64,000 nucleotides of DNA from Stigonema ocellatum SAG 48.90 = DSM 106950 (GTDB taxonomy: Bacteria; Cyanobacteriota; Cyanobacteriia; Cyanobacteriales; Nostocaceae): contig JADQBA010000027.1 of assembly GCA_016903675.1 (NCBI GenBank), forward strand, positions 12,006 to 76,005, given 5' to 3'. Shown here one piece after another: positions 1-8,128 of this stretch. The notes beneath the pieces were generated by a model. The model ran no database searches and was not told the DNA's origin. It saw only the letters and a program-made list of their open reading frames with translations. Numbering within the stretch: position 1 is the first letter of the stretch; each line of letters begins with the position of its first letter. The position numbers were made by a program, and so were the translations under genes.

Positions 1-358
1 TCGAAGTCTGTTTTTCTTAGCCACGTGAGCATTTTTCACACTGCTTCTTTTGAAGATTTTTGGATCCATGACCGCCACAGAGACCATCACAAACATAGGC
101 TACTGAGTCTAAACATCAGGATAGTCCATTCAAGGAAGAGACGCACCTGACGCGGAGATTTCTATCTTACGGGCATCCCCAAGTCTTGTGTGTCAATCCC
201 AACCCGTCAATTCAAACTTGACAGAGTGGTAGAGGCTTTCCGACCCTTCGCCCCTACATCGTTTCGGGAGATGTCGAATAAGTGAGGACATTTTTTTGGG
301 AACACTATATGAAAGCTAGGAATATCCCTGGTAGATTGACTTGAGGATGATAAAATTT
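1..358. other. gene-free stretch
   Basis: I see no convincing gene here. On the minus strand (about 8-107) an open frame without a start codon carries two cysteine pairs (CDGLCGG and CEKC) and could be the tail of a small unknown protein. A small inverted repeat (GTCAA ... TTGAC) lies near 209-225. The last part should contain the promoter of the next gene, but no clear -35/-10 pair is visible. Confidence 0.4.
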
Positions 359-733
359 ATGTCTTTGGAGCAAATTCAGCCTGCAACTGGACAACAAGCA
401 AGTGTCTACGTGCCTTACATTCAAAGTAACAAACGCAACGGCTTACCTTACGCTATTGGTCTTTATCAAAAAGGTGTTGTGGAGGGACAGCGTAAAATAG
501 AAAACAGTGATAATATTTCCTTTATCGCTACTTGGAATGTCGCCACCCTACCCTCAGACTTAACCCGTTGCCGAATCCAGTTTGATGGGAATGCTGAGCT
601 AAGTTATGAAATGATCGTGGCAAGCCACGAGTTTATTAGTTTTTTAATTGAACTCATAGAAAATAATAAGCGCTATCGTGCTGCTGACTTCTCCCAGGCA
701 TTCTACCGCAAGCTGCTGCGTATAGATGATTGA
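359..733 (+). CDS. conserved hypothetical protein, 124 aa
   Basis: This is a small soluble protein with no signal peptide or membrane segment and no family I recognise. The sequence has normal cyanobacterial codon use and a well-mixed composition, rich in Ile, Ser and Asn, so it is probably real. The frame is open from a TTG at 341 and an ATG at 347. I prefer the ATG at 359 because GAGG lies about 12 nt upstream of it, whereas the same GAGG touches the ATG at 347. The gene stands alone and about 290 bp without genes follow it. Confidence 0.6.
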   Translation: MSLEQIQPATGQQASVYVPYIQSNKRNGLPYAIGLYQKGVVEGQRKIENSDNISFIATWNVATLPSDLTRCRIQFDGNAELSYEMIVASHEFISFLIELIENNKRYRAADFSQAFYRKLLRIDD

Positions 734-1025
734 ATGGGAAGTCGCAGTATAACTTAATAAGTTAGGGTTTTGGCAGCGCCATCGCTTCTAACTTGAGTAA
801 ACAAAAACCTTGTTCTCGTTAGCGATGGCTCCTTTTGACGAGGTTGGGAACAACTCCAATGGCAAAGTTAGACCTAAAATTAGGAAACACCTAGTACAGC
901 GCGGCAGAAATAAAGCACCGATTCAAAAAAGCAAGAATTGCTTACACCGTAGGCATTTTGAATTTTGAATTCCAAGGGAGCGGTACTAGCTGGGTTATAC
1001 TGAATTTTGAAATGGGAGTGCATGT

Positions 1026-2123
1026 GTGGCAAAATCTGCTAAATATTTGCTGATTGGATCAACGCAGGCTTACAGCGGTAAATCTGCAACAGTTCTGGGT
1101 TTGTCTCATCAACTACAGCAAAAAGGACTGGATATTACCTATGGCAAGCCGTTGGGTACGTGTTTGAGCGAATATAATGGAACCGTGGTAGAGGAAGATG
1201 TCCAGTTAATTGCAGGAAGTCTCAATCTACCGAAAAATCGTGTTGCACCAACTCTGCTAGCGATCGATGAACTAACCGTGCAGAAACGTCTCCGGGGGGA
1301 AGACAAAACGGATTATCGCCAGGCGATCGCAAAGTATCTACAAATGCCTTCTGGAGATTTGGTCTTATTGGAGGGACCAGGAGATTTGGAAGAAGGCAGT
1401 TTGTTCGAGTTATCTTTGCTACAAGTAGCTTCTGTAGTTGATGCTGCTGTACTTTTGGTAGTCCGCTATCAATCATTGCTTTCGGTTGAAGCGCTTTTGG
1501 GGGCACAACACCGTATGGGCGATCGCTTGATTGGTGTTATGATCAACGATATTCCAGGAGCACAACTACAAACCATTAATGGTACTATCCGTCCCTTTTT
1601 GGAACAGCAAGGTATTCCTGTGCTGGGAATGTTGCCGAAAAGCGACTTGTTACGCAGTGTTAGCGTTAGCGAACTTGTAAACCAGTTAAATGCAGAAGTT
1701 CTCTCTTGCAGCGATCGCTTGGATTTAAGGGTAGAAAGTCTAGCAATTGGAGCAATGAATGTCAACGCTGCGGTGAAGTATTTCCGCAAACGCCGGAATA
1801 TGGCGGTGGTGACAGGAGGCGATCGCGTAGAAATTCAGCAAGCGGCTTTGGAAACTTCCACCCAATGCCTGATCCTTACCGGACAACTACCTCCTCCTTT
1901 GTTCATCAAAAACCGTGCTGAAGAACTAGAAATCCCTATTTTGTCGGTTGATTTAGACACTCTTACCACTGTGGAAATTGTCAACCGCACTTTTGGTCAA
2001 GTGCGCATCCATGAATCAATTAAAGTCGAGTGCATTCGCCATTTGATGGCTGAACATTTTGATATTGATCGCTTGTTGTCTCAACTCGGTTTAAAGCCAG
2101 CAGTGGCTTTACCCAGGAACTAG
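1026..2123 (+). CDS. phosphotransacetylase-like AAA/DRTGG protein
   Basis: This 365-residue protein has an N-terminal BioD-like P-loop domain (Walker A at residues 11-20, GSTQAYSGKS; a second conserved patch LLEGPG near residue 115) and a C-terminal DRTGG domain (VTGGDR near residue 263). That is the layout of the N-terminal half of bacterial Pta enzymes, but the phosphotransacetylase catalytic domain is absent, so a regulatory or nucleotide-binding role is more likely than acetyl transfer. In cyanobacteria such proteins are annotated as phosphotransacetylase family. The start is GTG: the ATG at 1023 is in another frame that stops at once. It is a single gene, and a repeat hairpin follows 24 bp after the stop. 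Confidence 0.8.
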   Translation: MAKSAKYLLIGSTQAYSGKSATVLGLSHQLQQKGLDITYGKPLGTCLSEYNGTVVEEDVQLIAGSLNLPKNRVAPTLLAIDELTVQKRLRGEDKTDYRQAIAKYLQMPSGDLVLLEGPGDLEEGSLFELSLLQVASVVDAAVLLVVRYQSLLSVEALLGAQHRMGDRLIGVMINDIPGAQLQTINGTIRPFLEQQGIPVLGMLPKSDLLRSVSVSELVNQLNAEVLSCSDRLDLRVESLAIGAMNVNAAVKYFRKRRNMAVVTGGDRVEIQQAALETSTQCLILTGQLPPPLFIKNRAEELEIPILSVDLDTLTTVEIVNRTFGQVRIHESIKVECIRHLMAEHFDIDRLLSQLGLKPAVALPRN

Positions 2124-2147
2124 CTTGAAATTGGGGAGTGGGGATAG

Positions 2148-2167
2148 CCTCTGGTTTTAACCAGAGG
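2148..2167. repeat. palindromic hairpin just after a stop codon
   Basis: A perfect palindrome (CCTCTGG TTTTAA CCAGAGG) is embedded in GGGGAGTGGGGA-type repeat sequence 24 bp after the stop of the preceding gene. The same arrangement, with changed but still complementary stem bases, occurs at 29948-29967. It could act as a transcript 3' end. Confidence 0.6.
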
Positions 2168-2322
2168 AGGGAGTGGGGAATGCAGTTGGTGACGACTGTT
2201 GGGAGCAATGGAGATTTTGACAAATTCTTCATATGATATAACTTTTTTGGTATTTTTGTCAAAAAAATAATATGTAGATTTTGTCAAGATTTGTATAGAT
2301 TTGGAAAAAGATTTAGTTACAA

Positions 2323-2886
2323 TTGCTCACCCTCAGTCTGTTAGAATATCTAGGTCGTTTAATCAGATTCTGTCCGTCTTTGAGCCAGTCAATAGACCTT
2401 ATCAATAACGTTGATACATTAGCGCAAGAACTGGCGACAATCCAGCAAACAGGTTCTAAGCGAATCGCCTTGCTGGGTTCCCGTCATGTGCCGATTACCC
2501 ATCAGAATCTCATCGAGATGATGACCTATGCCCTAGTTTTATCGGGCAATCGGATCATCACCTCTGGCGCTACAGGTACAAATTTAGCTGCTATCAGGGG
2601 AGCAATGCGGGGTGATCCCAATTTGTTGACAGTAATTCTACCCCAAAGCTTGGAACGCCAGTCCCATGAATCGCGCCAGCAACTAGAACAGGTAATGCAT
2701 CTGGTGGAAAACCCCGGTAACAATCATCTGTCTCTCGCCGAAGCTAGTTACCTATGCAACAAGGAGATTGTCTCCCGTTGCCAGCAACTAATCTGCTTCG
2801 CGTTTCACGACAGTCGCACTCTGCTGCAAACTTGTAACGATGCAGAAGAACAAAGAAAAGTGGTGACGCTATTCTACTTTGATTAG
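2323..2886 (+). CDS. DprA-like SLOG protein (DNA recombination-mediator protein A family)
   Basis: The protein has a Rossmann-like SLOG core: ALLGSRHVP near residue 48, then ITSGATGTNLAAIRGA near residue 79. This is the fold of DprA/LOG proteins that bind nucleotides or single-stranded DNA. Cyanobacterial homologues are annotated DNA recombination-mediator protein A and are about 180 residues long, so this copy is complete at its C-terminus. The start is uncertain: the frame opens with TTG at 2323 and there is no good Shine-Dalgarno sequence. Homologues begin close to the LSQSIDL segment, so translation may start some 20 residues further in. It is a single gene with no operon partner. Confidence 0.75.
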   Translation: MLTLSLLEYLGRLIRFCPSLSQSIDLINNVDTLAQELATIQQTGSKRIALLGSRHVPITHQNLIEMMTYALVLSGNRIITSGATGTNLAAIRGAMRGDPNLLTVILPQSLERQSHESRQQLEQVMHLVENPGNNHLSLAEASYLCNKEIVSRCQQLICFAFHDSRTLLQTCNDAEEQRKVVTLFYFD

Positions 2887-3016
2887 TCATTGGTCATTAG
2901 CTAATAGCTAATGGCTAATGAATATAGAACAATGAATTATGAATGATGAAAAACTAATTCATAATTCATAATTTATAATTCATAATTCTTTTCCAATCTA
3001 AAATCCAGATTTTTTT

Positions 3017-3508
3017 ATGGCTTCCACCTATTCATTTGACATTGTCAGCGACTTTGATCGACAAGAACTGGTCAATGCTGTTGACCAAACTGTGCGAGAC
3101 GTCAAAAGCCGCTACGACCTCAAAGATACTCAAACTACTCTCGAATTAGGTGAACAAAGCATTATCCTTAATACCGATAGTCAGTTTACCTTAGACTCAG
3201 TACACGATATACTGCGAGAAAAAGCTGCCAAGCGCAACCTCTCACAGAAAATCTTTGATTTTGGTTCAGTCGATTCGGCAAGCGGTAACCGTGTTCGTCA
3301 AGAAATAAAACTTAAAAAAGGCATCAGTCAGGAAATTGCCAAGCAAATCTCTAAGTTGATTCGCGATGAATTCAAAAAGGTGCAATCTTCAATTCAAGGA
3401 GATGTCGTGCGTGTTACCGCTAAAGATAAAGATGAATTACAAACTATCATTCAGCGCTTAAAGCAAGAAGACTTCCCTGTTGCTTTGCAATTTACCAATT
3501 ATCGATAG
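3017..3508 (+). CDS. YajQ family nucleotide-binding protein
   Basis: At 163 residues this matches the normal length of YajQ/UPF0234 proteins throughout. It begins MASTYSFDIVSDFDRQEL, has the central EIKLKKGI segment, and ends KQEDFPVALQFTNYR. Family members fold as two ferredoxin-like domains, and some bind cyclic di-GMP or nucleic acid; which ligand applies here cannot be read from the sequence. The ATG at 3017 follows an AT-rich leader without an obvious Shine-Dalgarno, common in cyanobacteria. A repeat-filled spacer separates it from the convergent GST gene. Confidence 0.92.
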   Translation: MASTYSFDIVSDFDRQELVNAVDQTVRDVKSRYDLKDTQTTLELGEQSIILNTDSQFTLDSVHDILREKAAKRNLSQKIFDFGSVDSASGNRVRQEIKLKKGISQEIAKQISKLIRDEFKKVQSSIQGDVVRVTAKDKDELQTIIQRLKQEDFPVALQFTNYR

Positions 3509-3660
3509 GGGAGTGGGGGAGTGGGGGAGTGGGGGAGTGGGGGAGTGGGGGAGTGGGGGTGTGAGGGTGTAGGGGTAAGTCATTGTGCAATCAACGCTAT
3601 CTTCAAACCCTCAAATTCCCCTACACCCCTACACCCCTACACCCCTACACCCCTATGCAA
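3509..3660. repeat. short tandem repeats forming an inverted repeat between convergent genes
   Basis: An 8-mer GGGGGAGT is repeated in tandem, then GGGTGTAGGGG units. On the other side of a short loop come complementary CCCCTACA units in tandem. The two arms could fold into a long hairpin between the convergent yajQ-like and GST genes and may end transcription from both sides. Confidence 0.8.
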
Positions 3661-4218
3661 TTAGCCGCGACCGCCGATACTCTTTTGAAAAGCTGGACGC
3701 TCAGAGATCTGCTTGATATAGTTCATCACAGCCGGGTAGGCGCTCAAATCTAGCTTGAGCATTATGGGAATGAAAGCTAGCGTAGATCCCACCGCCACAT
3801 CGGCTACAGTGAATTCATTGCCAAGTATGAAAGGTTGTCGTCCTAAAATCTCATTCAAAGGAGTCATTAGGCGGGGCATTTCCTTTTCTCGACTGGCTTC
3901 TACAAAAACGCCTGGTCCGAGGGTAGCATTGGAAAAAAACACCCATTGGGCAATTTGACCATGTTCCTCTGGCGAGGATTTTACTTTGCCGTATTTCTCG
4001 GCAAGATACAGTAAAATCGCCCCTGATTCCCAAAGCTGGAAATCACCATCAACAATTGCGGGGACTTTGCCTATGGGGTTAATTGCAAGGTACGGTGGCT
4101 GAAGATGTTCCCCCACCTGCATGTCGAGTTTGACAAATTCGTAGGGAACTGCCAATTCCTCTAAGTACCACTGGACAATTGACGCACGACTACGAGCGCC
4201 GCCGTAAAGTTTTAACAT
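3661..4218 (-). CDS. glutathione S-transferase family protein
   Basis: This 185-residue protein has the GST fold: an N-terminal thioredoxin-like domain starting MLKLYGGARSRASIV, the GKVPAI turn and the LWESGAILLYLAEKY segment with the conserved Glu-Ser that binds the glutathione gamma-glutamyl group. A helical C-terminal domain follows, with the EFTVADVAVGSTLAF core motif. It is soluble and the substrate cannot be predicted. Length is slightly short for the family (about 200) but both domains are present. It is convergent with the yajQ-like gene and monocistronic. Confidence 0.88.
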   Translation of the reverse strand: MLKLYGGARSRASIVQWYLEELAVPYEFVKLDMQVGEHLQPPYLAINPIGKVPAIVDGDFQLWESGAILLYLAEKYGKVKSSPEEHGQIAQWVFFSNATLGPGVFVEASREKEMPRLMTPLNEILGRQPFILGNEFTVADVAVGSTLAFIPIMLKLDLSAYPAVMNYIKQISERPAFQKSIGGRG

Positions 4219-4338
4219 GATGACAGGCCCTATTTTAGCTGAGCTATTAAATTTTAGATGAGAAATGGGTTACTGGATAGTACTGAGTGGTGAGTGGTTG
4301 GTAGTAAATAAAAGAACTAACAACCAAGAACCAATAAA

Positions 4339-4803
4339 CTAAAGAACTTTGTGTGTATGAGGGTGCTGTTTGACGTTATCTTCCTTGGTGACGACTCGTG
4401 TGATATTTAGTACTCGCTTACGCTCAGTGGAATGGTTGAACTCAGTGTAGGTTGTGCCTAAAGGAATGAGAGATTTGGCTTGTTCACGACGCTTGTAGGT
4501 GCGAGTTGCTGCGATCGCCCGTTGCGCAAATTCATCACTAAACTGAGCTGACTCTGGGAATCCACGTGGGATTATGAGTTGATCCCCATCCAGCACAGAT
4601 CCCAAAGTTGTTGCACAAGCAAGCGTATAGGAAGTAGAAATCCCCTTAAAGAGGGCTTCCAAAGCAGCCGACGGAATAGGTTCTATAACTTCGACTTGAT
4701 GAACTTCGCCGTCTTCCTTGACAAAGCAGGTTGCTAAGCCGATGATAATGTAATCATCTGCTGCTAAATCAGGAGCATGGGGATAAGAAATTTCAGTTGT
4801 CAT
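4339..4803 (-). CDS. conserved cyanobacterial hypothetical protein, 154 aa
   Basis: I do not recognise a named domain. The protein is soluble, starts MTTEISYPHAPDLAADD and is rich in acidic and Thr/Ile residues. Its end is basic and His-rich (KQHPHTHKVL), which could bind metal. It lies 133 bp downstream of the ArsA-type ATPase gene on the same strand and could share its transcript, although the gap holds repeat-like sequence. The start ATG at 4803 is the first in frame. Confidence 0.6.
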   Translation of the reverse strand: MTTEISYPHAPDLAADDYIIIGLATCFVKEDGEVHQVEVIEPIPSAALEALFKGISTSYTLACATTLGSVLDGDQLIIPRGFPESAQFSDEFAQRAIAATRTYKRREQAKSLIPLGTTYTEFNHSTERKRVLNITRVVTKEDNVKQHPHTHKVL

Positions 4804-4936
4804 AGAAAATCAATGAGAATTGGTTAGTTGTTAGTTCTTGATTGTTGGTGAGCCAGCATGGAGAAAGGGCATGAGCGACTGCTGGTACCAAACAACAATC
4901 AACTCACAACATACAACTATAGCAATCCTATTTCAG

Positions 4937-6121
4937 TTATGAAAAATTATTAGTAAAGCGGATTTTGAGATAATCATCCTCGATTTTTGCTCCTGCTGGT
5001 TGGAGTGCTGCTAACGCTTGTGGTAATACTAAGTTACGACGGTGGTTGCCAATGGTGATATTTAATTCATCACCTGTTTTATTGAGTTGAATCTGGTTTT
5101 TGGGAATTCCCGGCAAGTAAAGCTCCAAGCTATATTGATTTTTATCTTGGATAACTCTAATAGTGGTTTCTTTGTAATAAACCTGAGATGGGTCTTCATC
5201 TTTATAGAGCGTTTCCTTCAGCCGTTCTAAGGCTGGTAAACCACACATTTCTTCAGAAAATAAGGGAACTTCCTTTACAGGCAGAGGGTGGAAGTTTTGA
5301 TGAATTTCCTGACGATACTGCTCCTGACTTTCTTTCCAACGCTGGAAAAAAGGGTCTTGTACTTCGTTAGGAATGATGCGATTTGCTACTATTAAATCCG
5401 TAGACACATTATACAAACTCAAATAAGCATGAGCGCGGAGAGACTCTTTAATCACCATTTTCTCTGGATTGGTGATTAGGCGTACCGAGGTTTTAGTATT
5501 GTCAGTTAATACTTTTTCTAGAGCTTCAATTTGTTGATAAAACTCGTAAGGCGCATCCATGACCTCTTTGTCTGGTAAAGAAAAACCAGCGATCGGCTTA
5601 AAGAACGGTTCCACCAGAGGTCGCAGTGCTACAGAAATGTTTTGAAACGGTTTGTAAAAACGGCGCATATACCAGCCACTCACTTCTGGTAGACTCAACA
5701 GGCGTAGTGCTGTGCCAGTGGGTGCTGAGTCGATAATTAACACATCAAACTCGCCTTCATCGTAGTGGCGTTTCATCCTTACCAAGCCAAAAATTTCATC
5801 CATCCCTGGTAAAATAGCCAATTCTTCTGCCTGCACTCCGTCCAGACCGCGTGCCTGTAAAACTTGGGTAATGTAGCGCTTCACAGAACCCCAGTTTATC
5901 TCTAGTTCTAGCAGCGCATCAAGTTCCGCACCCCACAAATTTGGGCGAATTTGTCGCGGTGCGTGTTCTAGTTCCAAGTCAAAACTATCTGCCAGAGAGT
6001 GTGCGGGGTCTGTACTCAACACCAGTGTACGATAACCCAATTCCGCACAACGCAGTCCAGTAGCTGCGGCTACGGAGGTTTTGCCCACACCGCCTTTCCC
6101 AGTCATTAAAATTACACGCAT
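4937..6121 (-). CDS. ArsA/Get3-family ATPase with HSP20-like C-terminal domain
   Basis: This is a SIMIBI-class ATPase. It has a deviant Walker A at residues 8-16 (GKGGVGKTS), a switch I Asp-Pro-Ala-His (TDPAHSLADSF) and a switch II region IIDSAPTGTALR. There is one ATPase unit, unlike the doubled bacterial ArsA, and the ArsA/Get3 metal-binding cysteines are absent, so arsenite export is unlikely. The last 80 residues (ELYLPGIPKNQIQL onward) form an alpha-crystallin/HSP20-like domain, known from cyanobacterial and plant homologues. A role in handling hydrophobic or membrane-bound proteins is inference. DUF2358 and CesT-like genes lie upstream on the same strand, and a hypothetical lies downstream. 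Confidence 0.88.
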   Translation of the reverse strand: MRVILMTGKGGVGKTSVAAATGLRCAELGYRTLVLSTDPAHSLADSFDLELEHAPRQIRPNLWGAELDALLELEINWGSVKRYITQVLQARGLDGVQAEELAILPGMDEIFGLVRMKRHYDEGEFDVLIIDSAPTGTALRLLSLPEVSGWYMRRFYKPFQNISVALRPLVEPFFKPIAGFSLPDKEVMDAPYEFYQQIEALEKVLTDNTKTSVRLITNPEKMVIKESLRAHAYLSLYNVSTDLIVANRIIPNEVQDPFFQRWKESQEQYRQEIHQNFHPLPVKEVPLFSEEMCGLPALERLKETLYKDEDPSQVYYKETTIRVIQDKNQYSLELYLPGIPKNQIQLNKTGDELNITIGNHRRNLVLPQALAALQPAGAKIEDDYLKIRFTNNFS

Positions 6122-6164
6122 GGATGGTTTTGTCCTAGCTGAGAAGTGTTTACACTTATTTACA

Positions 6165-6557
6165 TTATCGTCTGTTTGAAAGAAATAAATGCTGCTTCAA
6201 TACGTCCAACCGGGAACAGTTCCAATAATCGATATGAGAAGTAATCAAATCGACACTGTTAAGGCGTAGTTCGCTCCAGCCTGGAATGGAAATGCGTGGT
6301 CTCCAAGGCAGAGGGGTGTTCCAACTCAGTGTCCACTTAGTTTTAATTATATCTCCTTCTTGCTGAATGTCGTGCAAGTCCATTTTGATGTCTATAAACC
6401 AAGTGGAGATGAATTTAATCATCTGCTTGTACCGTTCAACACCAGAAAATTTGTTGAGCGGGTCTTGAAAATAAACATCTTGAGCGTAGATGCTGTAAGT
6501 CTGATTAACTGGAAATCTTTGATAGTCTTCTTGAAGGATTTGAATGATATTTATCAT
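6165..6557 (-). CDS. DUF2358 domain-containing protein
   Basis: This 130-residue protein belongs to the DUF2358 group of NTF2-like folds found in cyanobacteria and plastids. Typical features are DYQRFPVNQTYSIYAQDVYFQDPL near the start, the FSGVERYKQMI segment and a C-terminal HIDYWNCSRLDVL. NTF2-like proteins form a cone-shaped pocket, but the ligand is unknown. It lies 43 bp upstream of the ArsA-type ATPase gene on the same strand, so co-transcription is likely. It has no signal peptide. Confidence 0.85.
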   Translation of the reverse strand: MINIIQILQEDYQRFPVNQTYSIYAQDVYFQDPLNKFSGVERYKQMIKFISTWFIDIKMDLHDIQQEGDIIKTKWTLSWNTPLPWRPRISIPGWSELRLNSVDLITSHIDYWNCSRLDVLKQHLFLSNRR

Positions 6558-6600
6558 GAATTATGAATTATGAATTATGAAATTAGGGTAGCATTGTGGT

Positions 6601-7173
6601 TCATGATTCATCATGTTCATGCCATAGACGTTCCAACTGACGCTGCCACGCAGCTAGAACTTCTTCCTGCGCTTCTTGCGTTTGGTCGATTTCACCCAGC
6701 AATCCTTCTGCATAAAAGCGTTCTAAGTTTTGCATTGTGGCTTGCAGGGATTGACCTTGAAGTTTTGCGGCTTGGATAATTTGCACTAGACGCCTTTCTA
6801 TCAGGCGATTAAAGACATCGTCTAACCCAACTTCAGATAGGGAAATGAGTCGGTTGACGCCAGCGCTAAAATCTTCTATAACCAAACTGCTCAAATTGTG
6901 CTGAAATACCCCCCACACTACATCTTGGTGTAAAGCGTAGCGTACCTCTTGGGTGTCATCAAAGTTCGCTTCTAAAAATTGTTCTAAAAAAGGTTGCGCT
7001 TCTTGTATTGGTGCAATAGGTTGTAAAACTCGCAGCCACGTTTCATCGTCCGAAAGCATTACCAATAGCCGAGAAAGAGGAGTTTCTATTTGCCAGGAAC
7101 CGGGTGCAATAGCATTGACAGATGCTGCACCAAATAATTGTGTTAGCGTATCGGCGATTTGTGAGGGTGTCAT
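6601..7173 (-). CDS. CesT/YbjN-like cyanobacterial protein
   Basis: The protein starts MTPSQIADTLTQLFG and contains a domain of about 120 residues resembling the type III secretion chaperone (CesT/YbjN) fold. A helical Gln/Glu-rich tail follows (EIDQTQEAQEEVLAAWQRQLERLW). The frame is open upstream to 7248, but the added leader (MALVLLSLLLRLRKRT...) is basic and hydrophobic and looks like leader DNA, so I place the start at the ATG at 7173. It heads a same-strand group with DUF2358 and the ArsA-type ATPase. Assignment to the CesT fold rests on pattern only. Confidence 0.65.
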   Translation of the reverse strand: MTPSQIADTLTQLFGAASVNAIAPGSWQIETPLSRLLVMLSDDETWLRVLQPIAPIQEAQPFLEQFLEANFDDTQEVRYALHQDVVWGVFQHNLSSLVIEDFSAGVNRLISLSEVGLDDVFNRLIERRLVQIIQAAKLQGQSLQATMQNLERFYAEGLLGEIDQTQEAQEEVLAAWQRQLERLWHEHDES

Positions 7174-7446
7174 AGGGCTTTTTCGTGCTTCACCCTCTAG
7201 GGTACGTTTCCTCAGCCTCAATAACAAGCTTAACAACACCAACGCCAAGGGAGTTTTCTGCTACTTTGGAATTTGTTTTCGGGGGGTTGTTGTTTTCTTG
7301 TCCTGTAATAATTGTGAATCAGATATGTAATCCAGGGTAGCGCATCTTAACAATCTTTATGTGTGGTAATAAGCCTGCCCTTTTTTCTAAAAGCAATTTG
7401 GTGACCCACAGAGAGGGTGGGAAAAATAGGCGGAGTTTCGATATGC

Positions 7447-7706
7447 GATCTTATGGTACCGCGTCCAGCACATGAACTTGCAGACCCAGTAGAACAAGAA
7501 AATTGGAAAAAAAAACTAGAACAGACACACTTAGAAATACGTCAAAAATATCCAGATTCAGAAGTGGAAATATGGGCAATGGATGAACAGACGCTCGAAG
7601 ACTCGCTACCGCTTCGCTAACGCCTGGGACTAAAACCTATATTACGAAGAATGTGGGTACCGATTGGAGAACAACCTTGAGCCAATGTTTACTGGCGTTA
7701 TCAGTA
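7447..7706 (+). pseudogene. remnant of an IS630-family transposase
   Basis: The translation contains VPRPAHELADPVEQENWKKK, then KYPDSEVEIWAMDEQ, and after an in-frame stop LGLKPILRRMWVPIGEQP and another stop, then A-N-V-Y-W-R-Y. Together these follow the middle of IS630/Tc1-mariner transposases, where MDE carries a catalytic Asp of the DDE triad. Between MDE and LGLKP an insertion of about 27 nt (a CGCTACCGCTTCGCTAACGC-type cyanobacterial repeat) brings in the first stop. Both ends of the gene are missing, so it is dead. Confidence 0.75.
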
Positions 7707-7918
7707 TAGTAACCGAACAGTTTGGTTCTTATCTAAGTAATGTTGAAAAAGCGTGGAAAGCAAATGCGAGAAGTGCTTTTGGCTCTCAAGTAAAAGAACT
7801 CCCTCCAGAGAGATTAGAGCAACTCAAAGCTGAATACATTGCCCAAGTCGAAGCAACTGCAACAGACCAAGGTATTTGGAACGATGTAACAACATTCTTT
7901 GTATTGGGGAGTAAGTAA
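7695..7918 (+). pseudogene. C-terminal fragment of a SAM-dependent methyltransferase
   Basis: About 70 residues ending ATATDQGIWNDVTTFFVLGSK match my recollection of the C-terminus of class I methyltransferases common in cyanobacteria, including the ELPPERLEQLKAEYIAQVEA stretch. The SAM-binding core is missing. The fragment begins exactly where the IS630 remnant ends, in another frame, so this is a recombination junction. A short ORF starting TTG at 7664 runs through both, but a functional product is unlikely. Confidence 0.55.
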
Positions 7919-7928
7919 ATAACTTGTT

Positions 7929-7986
7929 AGTGCTGAGTTAAGTCGAGGGTATTATCTATCGCTCGACCTAACTCGATACCAAGCAC
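7929..7986. repeat. imperfect inverted repeat after the methyltransferase fragment
   Basis: The arms are AGTGCTGAGTTAAGTCGAG and, in the opposite sense, CTCGACCTAACTCG...AGCACT, enclosing a short AT-rich loop. It sits 11 bp after the stop of the fragment and looks like its original terminator or a small mobile palindrome. Confidence 0.6.
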
Positions 7987-8128
7987 TGGCTCATATCTAA
8001 AACCCAATCACAGAAACCGCCTTCCGCTTCGGCTCTGGCGTGACCTCCAGATAACGTGTAACTTCTGACCAAAACTATTGTAACTCCGTTGGCTCCCCCA
8101 ACCTTTCAAGAAACACTTGACGTAAGGC

